Shown: in pieces, positions 1-7,440 of the stretch
Layout: each line of letters opens with the position of its first letter
How positions within the stretch are numbered: position 1 is the first letter of the stretch
NCBI GenBank assembly: GCA_022779365.1
Contig: JALFSI010000046.1
Coordinates: forward strand, 1-53,763
Direction of reading: 5' to 3'
DNA: 53,763 nt
Source: CAG-170 sp022779365
Lineage (GTDB): Bacteria > Bacillota > Clostridia > Oscillospirales > Oscillospiraceae
Program-made: the position numbers and the translations under genes
Notes under the pieces: generated by a model
What the model was told of the DNA's origin: nothing
The model's database searches: none
What the model saw: the letters and a program-made list of their open reading frames with translations, nothing else

Positions 1-19
1 ATACAGGCTGCAAGTGTGG

Positions 20-46
20 AATTTGTGTGCCAACGGCACACAAATT
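20..46. repeat. Perfect 12-bp hairpin with AAC loop
   Basis: AATTTGTGTGCC and GGCACACAAATT pair perfectly around a 3-nt AAC loop. No U-tract follows, so it is not an obvious terminator. A hairpin with the same loop context (CC-AAC-GG) lies at 53688-53700. Function unknown. Confidence 0.5.
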
Positions 47-60
47 ATGCGCGCAGCAGA

Positions 61-140
61 CTGCAAGCCCACTCAAACGAAAACCCAGCAAAGCGGTTTT
101 CGTTTGAGAGCGTGTCAAAAATACTTTTTTGACACGCTCA
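61..140. repeat. Double-hairpin intergenic repeat, copy 1
   Basis: Two stems lie side by side. TCAAACGAAAACC (73-85) pairs with 95-107 around a 9-nt loop. GAGCGTGTCAAAAA (108-121) pairs with 125-139 around a 3-nt loop. Almost the same 80 bp recurs at 35322-35402 in the same orientation, and in both places a GC-rich hairpin follows directly. It looks like a dispersed intergenic element. Confidence 0.7.
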
Positions 141-176
141 ACCGGGGCGTCACAAATGTGACGCCCCGGTTTTTAT
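141..176 (+). terminator. Rho-independent terminator
   Basis: A 14-bp stem ACCGGGGCGTCACA / TGTGACGCCCCGGT with a 2-nt AA centre is followed by TTTTATT. It would end a plus-strand transcript entering from left of the window. Confidence 0.75.
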
Positions 177-235
177 TGTAATTTTGCCGCGTTTGTGGTA
201 AGCTGGCAGCAGAGATCAGGAAGGGGCGATGTGCC

Positions 236-1522
236 TTGAGACGGACGAAATTTTTCTGCTGGCTGCTGGCGCTGGCGATCGTGGTGCTTGCCGCGGGGTC
301 GGTCTGTGCGGCGGAGGTCGCGCTGCCGCTGCGGCTGGACGCGAATACCTCGCAGAACGGCACGGGCTGGCGCTGGGACGCCGCCTCGCGGACGCTGACG
401 CTGCAAAATACACAGCTTTTCGTGAGCGCCGGGACGGACGGCAGCGCGCGGACGGTGCACATCGCGTGCGACGCGACGATCGTGCTCTCCGGCAAAAATA
501 CCATCCGCGCCGGGGATGCTTCGGCGGACGGCGCGCAGAGCTGGGCGCTGGTCGTGGACGGCGCGTGCACCGTCACCGGCGACGGTGACCTGACGCTCAT
601 TTCCGGGCGGGCGACCGGCGAGGGCGGGCAGTCCGTCGCGCTGCTCGCCGCCGGGGCGCTCGACTTTGCCGGGACGGGCAGCATTCGCGCTTTTTCCGGC
701 GCGGCGGACTATTCCTGCGCCGTGTCGGGGCTTTCGGACGTGACGTTCACATCCGGCTGCGTGAGCATGAACGGCGGGGATTTTGCGTGCGTCGCCGCAA
801 ATGACAGCACGATCGCGCTCCCCCCACGCGCGCAGGTCGTCGGCGCGGTCAGGACCGTGCCGCGGGCAGCACGGCGGAGCGGGCGGAGCACATTTTTTGT
901 CTCCGGCGAGCCGGCAGCGCAGGTGCAGGTCGCCGCGCCCGGCGCGGTGAGCGGCGCGGGGCTGTTTTTTGAGGACGTCGGCGCGGACGACTGGTTCTGC
1001 GGCGATGTGGGCTACGTTTTGCAGGCGGGACTTATGTCGGGCACGGCGCGCACGCAGTTTTCACCCGACCGCACCACGACGCGCGGCATGATCGTGACGA
1101 TCCTGTACCGTCTGGCGGGCGCGCCCGCCGTAAATACCGCCGCGCCGTATACGGACGTCGCCCCGGACAGCTATTGTGCCGACGCAGCGGCGTGGGCGGC
1201 GCAGACGGGCGTTGCCGCGGGCATCGGCGGCGAACGCTTTGCCCCGCAGAGGGGTATCACGCGCGCGGAGCTGGCGGCGATGCTCTGCCGCTTCGCCAAA
1301 TGGCAGGGCGGCGTGGCAAATTCCGTGGCAAAAATCGCGGATGAGACCGCCTTTACCGACGCGGCGCAGATCCCCGGGTACGCTCGTGAAGCCGCCGCGT
1401 GGGCAGCGGAAAACGGACTTATCCGCGGCAGCGCGGGGCAGTTCCTGCCGAGCCAAAACGCCACCCGCGCCCAGACTGCCGCAATTTTACATCGCCTCAG
1501 TGAGCTCAAAACAGACAAATAA
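236..1522 (+). CDS. Exported protein with three C-terminal S-layer homology (SLH) domains
   Basis: A 428-residue protein beginning with a signal peptide (MRRTKFFCWLLALAIVVLAA). A region of about 210 residues follows that opens with a GTGWRWDAASRTLTL motif and continues as glycine- and alanine-rich beta-type sequence, resembling right-handed beta-helix or carbohydrate-binding exported proteins. Three SLH domains (about residues 244-290, 300-355 and 368-425; FFEDVGADDW, PYTDVAPDSY, AFTDAAQIPGY) end the protein and should anchor it to secondary cell-wall polymer. The start is TTG at 236, about 9 nt after AGGAAGGGG. An overlapping ATG at 229 is out of frame. The ligand of the N-terminal part is unknown. 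Confidence 0.8.
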   Translation: MRRTKFFCWLLALAIVVLAAGSVCAAEVALPLRLDANTSQNGTGWRWDAASRTLTLQNTQLFVSAGTDGSARTVHIACDATIVLSGKNTIRAGDASADGAQSWALVVDGACTVTGDGDLTLISGRATGEGGQSVALLAAGALDFAGTGSIRAFSGAADYSCAVSGLSDVTFTSGCVSMNGGDFACVAANDSTIALPPRAQVVGAVRTVPRAARRSGRSTFFVSGEPAAQVQVAAPGAVSGAGLFFEDVGADDWFCGDVGYVLQAGLMSGTARTQFSPDRTTTRGMIVTILYRLAGAPAVNTAAPYTDVAPDSYCADAAAWAAQTGVAAGIGGERFAPQRGITRAELAAMLCRFAKWQGGVANSVAKIADETAFTDAAQIPGYAREAAAWAAENGLIRGSAGQFLPSQNATRAQTAAILHRLSELKTDK

Positions 1523-1655
1523 ATCAAAAAAACCCGGAGAAATTCACAGAATTTCTCCGGGACATTTACTTCTTCACTATTCACTATTACTTATTACTTT
1601 CCAAAATCGGCGCTATCGTATTTAGTGAAGAGTGAATCGTGAAGAAGTAATCAAT
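1523..1655. other. Intergenic: hairpin and imperfect inverted repeat
   Basis: A 13-bp perfect hairpin (CCCGGAGAAATTC, 1533-1545, with 1549-1561) just after the SLH gene probably ends its transcript, although the U-run behind it is weak. Sequence 1568-1586 (ACTTCTTCACTATTCACTA) recurs inverted at about 1630-1650, giving a larger imperfect stem. No gene was seen. Confidence 0.5.
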
Positions 1656-1690
1656 AAAATCGGCGACCTTCTTGCGAAGATCGCCGATTT
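1656..1690 (-). terminator. Terminator of tRNA-Gln
   Basis: On the minus strand AAAATCGGCGA and TCGCCGATTTT form an 11-bp stem directly after the tRNA CCA end. Confidence 0.75.
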
Positions 1691-1764
1691 TGGCAGGGGA
1701 TGAGGGATTCGAACCCCCGCAAACGGAGTCAGAGTCCGGTGTGCTACCGTTACACAAATCCCCT
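1691..1764 (-). tRNA. tRNA-Gln (CTG)
   Basis: The minus strand gives a full cloverleaf. The acceptor stem AGGGGAT pairs with ATCCCCT, the discriminator is G, and CCA is encoded. The anticodon stem CGGA/TCCG encloses loop CTCTGAC with anticodon CTG. The T arm GGGGGTTCGAATCCC is standard. Length is 74 nt including CCA. Confidence 0.95.
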
Positions 1765-1794
1765 AAAAAAGAACCGCGCCGAAGCGCAAGTATT

Positions 1795-1822
1795 ATTATA
1801 CTGATTTCGGGATAATTGTCAA
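1795..1822 (-). promoter_or_regulatory. Sigma-A promoter of tRNA-Gln
   Basis: Reading the minus strand, a perfect TTGACA (1817-1822) is separated by 16 bp from a perfect TATAAT (1795-1800), about 30 bp before the tRNA 5' end. Confidence 0.85.
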
Positions 1823-2062
1823 GTTTAATTTCGCACTTTCTGCAAAAATTATTACGACAGCGATGCTCTGACGCACCGCAGACAAAATCGTCCTGCGGCG
1901 CTGCATTTTTACATGACCCGCGCCGCATATCCGCCGCGCGGGGCGGCAGACAGTTTTTGCAAAGGAAACGCAAGCGGATTTTACTAGTGCGAGCGCCGGT
2001 TCTTTTTCCGCCGTGCAGACATATTAACAGGGCGGCAATTTGGCGGCAAGGAGGAGCAGGCG

Positions 2063-3034
2063 ATGAAACATCCAAATAAAACGCTGCGGCGCGTGCTGCT
2101 GGCGGCGGTGCTGGCGGTCAGCTTCTGCGTGCAGGCGCTCGCGCTGCCGGCGTATCTTATCCCGGGCGGCAACGCTGTGGGCGTGCGGCTCAACGCGCCG
2201 GGGCTGGTCATTACCGGGCTGGAGGACGGCGCGGCGGCGCAGGCGGCGGGGCTGCGCTGCGGCGATCTCATTACAAAATGCGCGGGCAGCCCCGTGCGCT
2301 CGGCGCAGGCGCTCTCGCAGCGGCTGCAAAGCGGCGAGGCGGTCGTTTTGCAGGTGCAGCGCGGCGGTCAGGCGGCGGAATTTCTGGTGCAGCCCGCGCG
2401 CAGCGGCACGCGCTGGTGTCTGGGCGCGCAGGTGCGCGACCATATCTCCGGCATCGGTACGGTCACGTTCTATGATCCCACGGACGGCACGTTCGGCGCG
2501 CTGGGGCACGGCGTGAGCGGCTTTACGGACGCGCGGCTGCTGCAGATCGCGTCCGGCAGCCTCATCGGCGCGAGCGTGGCGGATGTGCGCCGCGGCGCGG
2601 CAGGCGCGCCGGGCGAGCTGCATGGAACATTCGACCCCGGCAAGACGCTCGGCAGCGTGACGGCGAACACGCGCTGCGGGCTGTTCGGCACGGCGGCGGA
2701 GCTGCCGCAGCGCACGGCGCTGCCGGTGGCGGCGCAGGAGCAGGTGCATACCGGCGCGGCGACGATTTTGGCGAACGTGCAGGGCGAGGCGGTGGAGGAG
2801 TTCAGCATCCGCATCGAAAAGCTCTACCCCGGTGCGCAGAACGGGCGCGATCTGCTGCTGCGCATCGACGACGAGGCGCTGCTGGAGCAGACCGGCGGCA
2901 TCGTGCAGGGCATGAGCGGCAGCCCGATCTTACAGGACGGGCGCATCGTCGGCGCGGTGACGCACGTCCTCGTCAGCGACCCCGAGCGCGGCTACGGCAT
3001 TCTGATCGAAAATATGCTGAATGCGGCGGCATAA
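2063..3034 (+). CDS. spoIVB: SpoIVB serine peptidase (family S55)
   Basis: A 323-residue protein with an N-terminal membrane or signal segment (LLAAVLAVSFCVQALAL), a PDZ domain (about 45-115; GLVITGLEDGAAAQAAG) and the SpoIVB peptidase domain. In Bacillus the enzyme is made in the forespore, crosses into the intermembrane space and triggers SpoIVFB processing of pro-sigma-K. The expected catalytic motifs are seen: His in GALGHGVSGF and Ser in GIVQGMSGSP. The start follows AAGGAGG by 7 nt. Clostridial spoIVB usually sits beside spo0A, but here the next genes are an unrelated toxin-antitoxin pair. It shows that the organism is, or recently was, a spore former. Confidence 0.93.
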   Translation: MKHPNKTLRRVLLAAVLAVSFCVQALALPAYLIPGGNAVGVRLNAPGLVITGLEDGAAAQAAGLRCGDLITKCAGSPVRSAQALSQRLQSGEAVVLQVQRGGQAAEFLVQPARSGTRWCLGAQVRDHISGIGTVTFYDPTDGTFGALGHGVSGFTDARLLQIASGSLIGASVADVRRGAAGAPGELHGTFDPGKTLGSVTANTRCGLFGTAAELPQRTALPVAAQEQVHTGAATILANVQGEAVEEFSIRIEKLYPGAQNGRDLLLRIDDEALLEQTGGIVQGMSGSPILQDGRIVGAVTHVLVSDPERGYGILIENMLNAAA

Positions 3035-3074
3035 AAAGATGGGGAGCATCCGGTGGGACGCTCCTCATCTTTTT
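3033..3074 (+). terminator. Terminator of spoIVB
   Basis: AAAAAGATGGGGAGC pairs with GCTCCTCATCTTTTT (one mismatch), and the U-run runs almost straight into the next promoter. Confidence 0.8.
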
Positions 3075-3075
3075 G

Positions 3076-3104
3076 TTGACAGCATAGCGGAATTTGCATA
3101 TAAT
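3076..3104 (+). promoter_or_regulatory. Consensus sigma-A promoter of the toxin-antitoxin operon
   Basis: TTGACA (3076-3081), a 17-bp spacer and TATAAT (3099-3104). Both boxes are perfect. The AT-rich stretch AATTATAATAG behind the -10 is a plausible autoregulatory operator. Confidence 0.88.
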
Positions 3105-3138
3105 TATAATAGAAAACAGCTACAAGGAGGGCGCTGCC

Positions 3139-3405
3139 ATGAATATTCGCGCGTCGGCTGCCATTCGGCAGAATTATAATGAGATCGCCCAGCTCTGCCG
3201 CAGTACGCAGGAGCCGGTCTACCTGACCAAAAACGGCGAGGGTGATCTGGTGGTCATGGACATTGAGAGCTTTACGCGCCGCGAAAAAATGCTCCAGCTC
3301 CGGGAGAACCTGCTCACGGTAGAAGAGGACCGCGCCATGGGGCGTACCGGCTGCGATGTGGATGCACTGGATGTGTATCTGGGCGGCGTGCTGGGCGAGG
3401 GCTGA
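3139..3405 (+). CDS. Type II antitoxin, Phd/YefM family
   Basis: An 88-residue protein starting MNIRASAAIRQNYNEIAQLC, with the Phd/YefM N-terminal DNA-binding fold and the LTKNGEGDLVVMDIE motif of that family. The acidic C-terminal half would wrap around the toxin. The ATG at 3139 is preferred over an upstream in-frame ATG at 3094 because AAGGAGGG lies about 9 nt before it and because 3094 falls inside the -10 region. Only 3 nt separate its stop from the toxin start. Expected role: neutralise the toxin and repress the shared promoter. Confidence 0.88.
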   Translation: MNIRASAAIRQNYNEIAQLCRSTQEPVYLTKNGEGDLVVMDIESFTRREKMLQLRENLLTVEEDRAMGRTGCDVDALDVYLGGVLGEG

Positions 3406-3408
3406 CGG

Positions 3409-3717
3409 ATGCGGTATAAAGTCATCATCTCCGAGCGGGCAAAGGAGGCGCTGGGACTGCATCTGCGCTTTCTTGCGCAGGTGAGCCGCCCTGCGGCGGT
3501 GCAGCTCAAAAAGCGCCTGCTGGCGCAGCTTCGGTCGTTACAGGAAATGCCGCAGCGCTATCCGTTTTTTGTGAGCGATTACATCCCGGCGAACAAATAC
3601 CACAAGTTGTATGTGGAAAACTGGTATCTCGTCCTGTATCAGATCCGCGACGATACAGTCTACGTTGACTGGATCATAGACTGCCGCCAGGACTACGGCT
3701 GGCTGCTCCAGACCTGA
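3409..3717 (+). CDS. Type II toxin, RelE/ParE superfamily
   Basis: A 102-residue basic protein (MRYKVIISERAKEALGLHLRF...) with the RelE/ParE pattern: an N-terminal strand, two helices, then a strand-rich C-terminus (HKLYVENWYLVLYQIRDDTVYVDWIIDCRQDY). RelE-type members cleave mRNA in the ribosomal A site, while ParE types poison gyrase. The pairing with a Phd/YefM antitoxin favours the RelE/Txe type. The substrate cannot be fixed from sequence alone. Translationally coupled to the antitoxin. Confidence 0.85.
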   Translation: MRYKVIISERAKEALGLHLRFLAQVSRPAAVQLKKRLLAQLRSLQEMPQRYPFFVSDYIPANKYHKLYVENWYLVLYQIRDDTVYVDWIIDCRQDYGWLLQT

Positions 3718-3738
3718 GCTGCGTTTGTGTCCGATCGG

Positions 3739-3767
3739 TTGACTTTTGCCGCAAAAAACGGTACTAT
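3739..3767 (+). promoter_or_regulatory. Promoter of the lipoate cassette
   Basis: TTGACT (3739-3744), a 17-bp spacer and TACTAT (3762-3767), 28 bp before the start codon of the first ligase gene. Confidence 0.7.
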
Positions 3768-3794
3768 ACCACTGGAAACAAAGGGGGCGGGGAA

Positions 3795-4733
3795 ATGGTT
3801 TATTATGTGAATGACTCACGCGACCCCTTTTACAATCAGGCGTTTGAGGAATACCTGTTCCGCAATGCGCCGGAGGGTGACGTGCTGCTGCTCTGGCGCA
3901 GCCGCCCGGCGGTGGTGTGCGGGAGCTATCAGAACCTCTTTGCCGAGGCACACCTGCCCACGGCGCGTGCGCGGGGCGTGGCGGTCGTCCGCCGGGAGAC
4001 GGGCGGCGGCGCGGTGTATCACGACCTCGGAAACGTCAACTACACCCGCATCTGCCGCTGTGAGGATGGGCACGCCGACTACGAGCGTTTTATCCTGCCC
4101 GTGGTGGACGCGCTGCGGCGCATAGGCATAAACGCCCGGATGAACCGCACCTGCGACATCGCCATCGGCGACGAAAAAATTTCCGGCAGCGCGCAGAAGA
4201 TCGCAAACGGACGCGTGCTGCACCACGGGACGCTGCTGTACTCAGCCGATCTCACGGCGCTGCGCGCACTTGCAAACGGCGCGCGCAGCCACTACAGCAC
4301 GAAGGGCATCGCGTCCGTGCCGCAGCCGGTGACGAATATCTCCGCGCACTGGAACGCGGGGCTGCCGGTGGAGGCGTTCGAGCAGATGCTGCTGCGGGAA
4401 CTTGCGGGAGGGGACGCGCAGCGTGCGGACTTGCCCGCCGAGGCGCTGGACGAGATCGCGCGGCTGGCGCGCGAAAAATACGCGAGTTGGCAGTGGACGT
4501 ACGGCAAAACGCCCGCGTTTACATTTGAAAATAACGTCGCCTTTGCAGGCGCGCCCGTCACGGTGCGCTATGAGGCAAAGCACGGCGTGATCTTACAGAT
4601 CACGTGGGAGGGCGCGCCGCCCGCGCTTCAGGAATTGGAGAAAAAACTCACCGGCTGTCCGCTCGACCCCGATGTGCTCGCGCCGCTGTGCCGCGCCGCG
4701 GGGGACGAGGGCTTCTGGAAGCTGCTGTTTTAG
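3795..4733 (+). CDS. lplA: Lipoate-protein ligase A, paralog 1
   Basis: A 312-residue LplA-type ligase that activates lipoate or octanoate as the acyl-adenylate and transfers it to a lysine of a lipoyl domain. The catalytic N-terminal domain shows the lipoate-binding loop RRETGGGAVYHDLGN and the lysine loop GDEKISGSAQK. The accessory C-terminal domain (about 245-312) is present, as in E. coli LplA. First gene of a cassette with a free lipoyl domain, lipoyl synthase and a second ligase. Start ATG at 3795 follows AAAGGGGGCGGGGAA. The presence of two diverged ligases suggests different targets or acyl donors (inference). Confidence 0.9.
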   Translation: MVYYVNDSRDPFYNQAFEEYLFRNAPEGDVLLLWRSRPAVVCGSYQNLFAEAHLPTARARGVAVVRRETGGGAVYHDLGNVNYTRICRCEDGHADYERFILPVVDALRRIGINARMNRTCDIAIGDEKISGSAQKIANGRVLHHGTLLYSADLTALRALANGARSHYSTKGIASVPQPVTNISAHWNAGLPVEAFEQMLLRELAGGDAQRADLPAEALDEIARLAREKYASWQWTYGKTPAFTFENNVAFAGAPVTVRYEAKHGVILQITWEGAPPALQELEKKLTGCPLDPDVLAPLCRAAGDEGFWKLLF

Positions 4734-4744
4734 GAGGAAATACG

Positions 4745-4981
4745 ATGAAAAACGAACTGAAAATGCCGAAGCTGCGCCCGGAGATGGAGCGCGGCGTGCT
4801 GTGCGCGTGGCTCAAGGAGCCGGGCGAGGCGTACCGCAAGGGCGAAGCGATCTTTGAGATCGAGACCGAAAAGGTCGTCAATCAGGTCGAGGCGGAGCAG
4901 GACGGCGTGATGGGTCGCCAGCTCGTGGAAGAGGGCGATGAGGTCGCCGTCGGCGCGCCGATCGCCGAGGTGGAGGACTGA
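4745..4981 (+). CDS. Free-standing lipoyl (biotinyl/lipoyl attachment) domain protein
   Basis: The 78-residue product is a single lipoyl domain with no catalytic or subunit-binding domain. The modifiable lysine is K43 in IEFETEKV-type context (seen as EIETEKVVNQ), on the turn expected for 2-oxoacid dehydrogenase E2 lipoyl domains. The symmetric second half (QDGVMGRQLVEEGDEVAVGAPIAEVED) is complete. It is shorter than GcvH (about 125 residues). RBS AGGAGG lies 5-6 nt upstream. Its stop overlaps the lipA start (TGATG). Possible roles: a shuttle lipoyl carrier, a scaffold on which LipA builds lipoate, or the detached lipoyl domain of an E2 encoded elsewhere. No E1, E2 or E3 gene lies in the window. 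Confidence 0.85.
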   Translation: MKNELKMPKLRPEMERGVLCAWLKEPGEAYRKGEAIFEIETEKVVNQVEAEQDGVMGRQLVEEGDEVAVGAPIAEVED

Positions 4982-5850
4982 TGGCTGCATATCTGAAAAA
5001 ACCGGACTGGCTCAGGGTGCAGTATAACCGCGAGGCGGTGGAGGAGGTCGCAAGGCTCATGAAGGACCTCAAGCTCAACACCGTCTGTAAGGAGGCAAAC
5101 TGCCCCAATCTCGGCGAATGCTACAAAAAGCACACCGCCACGTTCATGGTCATGGGCAGCGCCTGCACACGCAACTGCCGCTTCTGCAACGTTTCGTGCG
5201 CAAAGCCGCAGCCGCTCGACCCGGACGAGCCGCGGCATCTTGCCGAGGTCGCGAAAAAGCTCGCCCTGCGGCACGTTGTGGTGACGCAGGTCACGCGCGA
5301 CGATCTGCCCGACGGCGGCGCGGCGCACATGGCGGCGGTCGTGCGCGCGGTGCACGAGACCTGCCCCGGCACGACGGTGGAGGTGCTCATCTCCGACCTC
5401 AAGGGCAGCGAGGACGCGCTGCGCGTCGTTTTGGACGCAAAGCCCGAGGTACTCAATCACAATGTGGAGATGGTCTCGCGGCTGTATCACGATGTGCGCC
5501 CGCAGGCGCGCTATGAGCGCTCGCTCAAGGTCCTCTCCGACAGCAAAAAGTTTGCGCCCAATATCCTGACCAAGACCGGCTTTATGCTGGGGCTCGGCGA
5601 GACGGATGACGAGGTGTACGCGCTGATGGACGATATTCGCGCCACCGGCTGCGATATTCTCACCATTTCGCAGTATCTCCAGCCCTCGCCGCAGCACTGG
5701 GCGCTTCAGCGCTATGTAACGCCGGAGGAATTTGCGCGCTTTAAGGACATCGCCATGGAAAAGGGCTTTAAATTCGTCGCCAGCAGCCCGCTGGTGCGAA
5801 GCTCCTATCGCGCGGCGGAGGCGTTTGAGGCGGCGGAAGGACGCGTATGA
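4981..5850 (+). CDS. lipA: Lipoyl synthase (radical SAM)
   Basis: A 289-residue radical-SAM enzyme that inserts two sulfurs into an octanoylated lipoyl domain. Auxiliary-cluster cysteines are C36, C41 and C47 (CKEANCPNLGEC). The SAM-cluster motif is C62-x3-C66-x2-C69 (CTRNCRFC). The C-terminal RSSY motif supplies the serine ligand of the auxiliary cluster. Full length for the family. Translationally coupled on both sides: 1-nt overlap with the lipoyl-domain gene and 4-nt overlap with the second ligase. The neighbouring carrier domain is a natural substrate candidate (inference). Confidence 0.97.
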   Translation: MAAYLKKPDWLRVQYNREAVEEVARLMKDLKLNTVCKEANCPNLGECYKKHTATFMVMGSACTRNCRFCNVSCAKPQPLDPDEPRHLAEVAKKLALRHVVVTQVTRDDLPDGGAAHMAAVVRAVHETCPGTTVEVLISDLKGSEDALRVVLDAKPEVLNHNVEMVSRLYHDVRPQARYERSLKVLSDSKKFAPNILTKTGFMLGLGETDDEVYALMDDIRATGCDILTISQYLQPSPQHWALQRYVTPEEFARFKDIAMEKGFKFVASSPLVRSSYRAAEAFEAAEGRV

Positions 5851-6827
5851 TCTACATCGAAACAGGCTCGGACAACGTCTATCATAATTTCGGTCTGGAG
5901 CTGTATTTTGCGGCGGAGAAAAAGCTCGATGAGCCGGTGCTGCTCTTCTGGCGCACCACGCCCACGCTCATGGTGGGTAAATATCAGAATACGCTTGAGG
6001 AGATCAACCAGTCCTACGCCGAGCAGCACGGCATCCAGGTGGTGCGGCGGCTGTCCGGCGGCGGGACGATCTATACCGATCCCGGCGGCTGGCAATTTAC
6101 ATTCATCGACTACAACGAGGACGCGCAGATCACGTTTACGCAGTACATCGCCCCGGTGGTGGATGCGCTGCGGGCGCTGGGCGTTCCGGCGGAATTTAAC
6201 GGGCGGAACGATCTGGTGATCGGCGGGCGGAAATTTTCCGGCAACGCGCAGTACAAGCAGGGCGGCACGACGGTGCACCACGGCTCGCTGCTGTTTGACA
6301 CCGACATCGCGCAGATGGTCGCGTCTACCACGGTCGATCCGTATAAAATTCTGTCGAAGAGTATCAAATCTGTGCGCGACCGCGTGACGAATATCTCCGA
6401 GCACCTGCCGCAGCCGATGGACACCGACGCCTTCAAGCAGCACATGGTGCGCTATCTCATGCGCGGCAGCGAGCGGGTCTATACGCCCACGGAGCAGGAT
6501 CTTGTGCGCATCCGGCAGCTTGCGGCGGAGCGCTTTGACAACTGGCAGTGCAAATACGGCGCGAACCCCAAATTTGAGATCGTCAAAACGGGGCGCTTCG
6601 CGGGCGGCAAGATGGAGTTCCGGCTCACGGTCAAAAAAGGCATCATTCAGGACGCGGCGGTGAGCGGCGACTATTTCGCCGCCGAGCGGGCAGATCGCCT
6701 TGCCCAGTGCGTGATCGGCTGCGCGTATGAAAAGACCGCCGTGCTCTCTGCGCTGCAAAGAGCCGGCATGGACGGCGCGGTCTACGGCGTGAGCGCCGCG
6801 GAAATTGCTATGCTTATTACAGAGTAA
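5847..6827 (+). CDS. lplA: Lipoate-protein ligase A, paralog 2
   Basis: A 326-residue LplA-type ligase with acyl-binding loop RRLSGGGTIYTDPGG and lysine loop GGRKFSGNAQYKQ. The C-terminal accessory domain is present (about 250-326). It differs clearly from the ligase at 3795: an LSGGGT rather than ETGGGA loop, with low overall similarity by eye. It overlaps lipA by ATGA, so it is the last gene of the operon. One ligase may load octanoate for LipA while the other salvages lipoate or moves it between domains. This is inference. Confidence 0.9.
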   Translation: MIYIETGSDNVYHNFGLELYFAAEKKLDEPVLLFWRTTPTLMVGKYQNTLEEINQSYAEQHGIQVVRRLSGGGTIYTDPGGWQFTFIDYNEDAQITFTQYIAPVVDALRALGVPAEFNGRNDLVIGGRKFSGNAQYKQGGTTVHHGSLLFDTDIAQMVASTTVDPYKILSKSIKSVRDRVTNISEHLPQPMDTDAFKQHMVRYLMRGSERVYTPTEQDLVRIRQLAAERFDNWQCKYGANPKFEIVKTGRFAGGKMEFRLTVKKGIIQDAAVSGDYFAAERADRLAQCVIGCAYEKTAVLSALQRAGMDGAVYGVSAAEIAMLITE

Positions 6828-6828
6828 C

Positions 6829-6861
6829 AAAAAAGCGGCGTCGTTCGGACGTCGCTTTTTG
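6829..6861 (+). terminator. Terminator of the lipoate operon
   Basis: AAAAAAGCGGCGTC / GACGTCGCTTTTT hairpin with a GTTCG-type loop and U-run, directly after the second ligase stop codon. Confidence 0.8.
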
Positions 6862-6876
6862 CACAGGGAGGATATT

Positions 6877-7437
6877 ATGACGCTTTTGGAGACCGTGCGG
6901 GCATTTACGCCCGGCTGCGAGCAGGAGGAAGCCGACCGGCGGCTGATGCTGGAGTATATGGAGCTGTTTCCGCAGCTTCTCACGCGCGAAAATGAGACGG
7001 CGCACTTTACCGCCTCCTGCTGGATCACCGCGCCCGACCAGTCGCGGGTGCTGATGGCGTATCACAATCAGTACGACTCGTGGGCGTGGCTCGGCGGGCA
7101 CGCGGACGGCGAAAGCGACCTGCTTGCGGTTGCACTGCGCGAGGCGCGCGAGGAATCGGGGCTGCGCGAGGTGTCGGCGGTGACGGACAGCCCGGTATCG
7201 CTGGAGCTTTTGGCAGTGCAGCCGCACGAAAAGCGCGGAAAATTTGTCCCCGCGCATCTGCATCTGAATTTGACCTATCTGCTCGAAGCCGACCCCGCGC
7301 AGGCGCTGCGGTGTAAGCCGGATGAAAATTCCGGCGTGCGGTGGTTTTCTCCATGGGAGGCTCTGAGCGCGACGAACGAGGCGTGTATGCGCCCCATTTA
7401 CCGCAAGCTCATCGACCGCGTGGCTCTCTACTACTGA
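6877..7437 (+). CDS. Nudix hydrolase family protein
   Basis: A 186-residue protein with a recognisable Nudix box at about residues 72-95 (GGHADGESDLLAVALREARE plus ESGL). The REAREESG metal-binding helix is intact, but the glutamate expected at the seventh position of the motif is a serine. Nudix enzymes hydrolyse nucleoside diphosphates linked to another moiety; the substrate is unknown. Start ATG 6877 follows GGGAGG; an in-frame ATG at 6805 would lie inside the preceding ligase gene and terminator. It stands alone between that terminator and the convergent rlmH gene. Confidence 0.82.
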   Translation: MTLLETVRAFTPGCEQEEADRRLMLEYMELFPQLLTRENETAHFTASCWITAPDQSRVLMAYHNQYDSWAWLGGHADGESDLLAVALREAREESGLREVSAVTDSPVSLELLAVQPHEKRGKFVPAHLHLNLTYLLEADPAQALRCKPDENSGVRWFSPWEALSATNEACMRPIYRKLIDRVALYY

Positions 7438-7440
7438 ATC

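Noticed and set aside
1587..2075. Minus-strand frame containing GSTPDSDSVCGGSNPSSPAK
   Set aside because: It reads through tRNA-Gln and its terminator; an artefact of tRNA sequence.
4745..4981. Glycine cleavage H protein
   Set aside because: Too short (78 against about 125 residues) and lacks the H-protein C-terminal helices; the pattern is that of an E2-type lipoyl domain.
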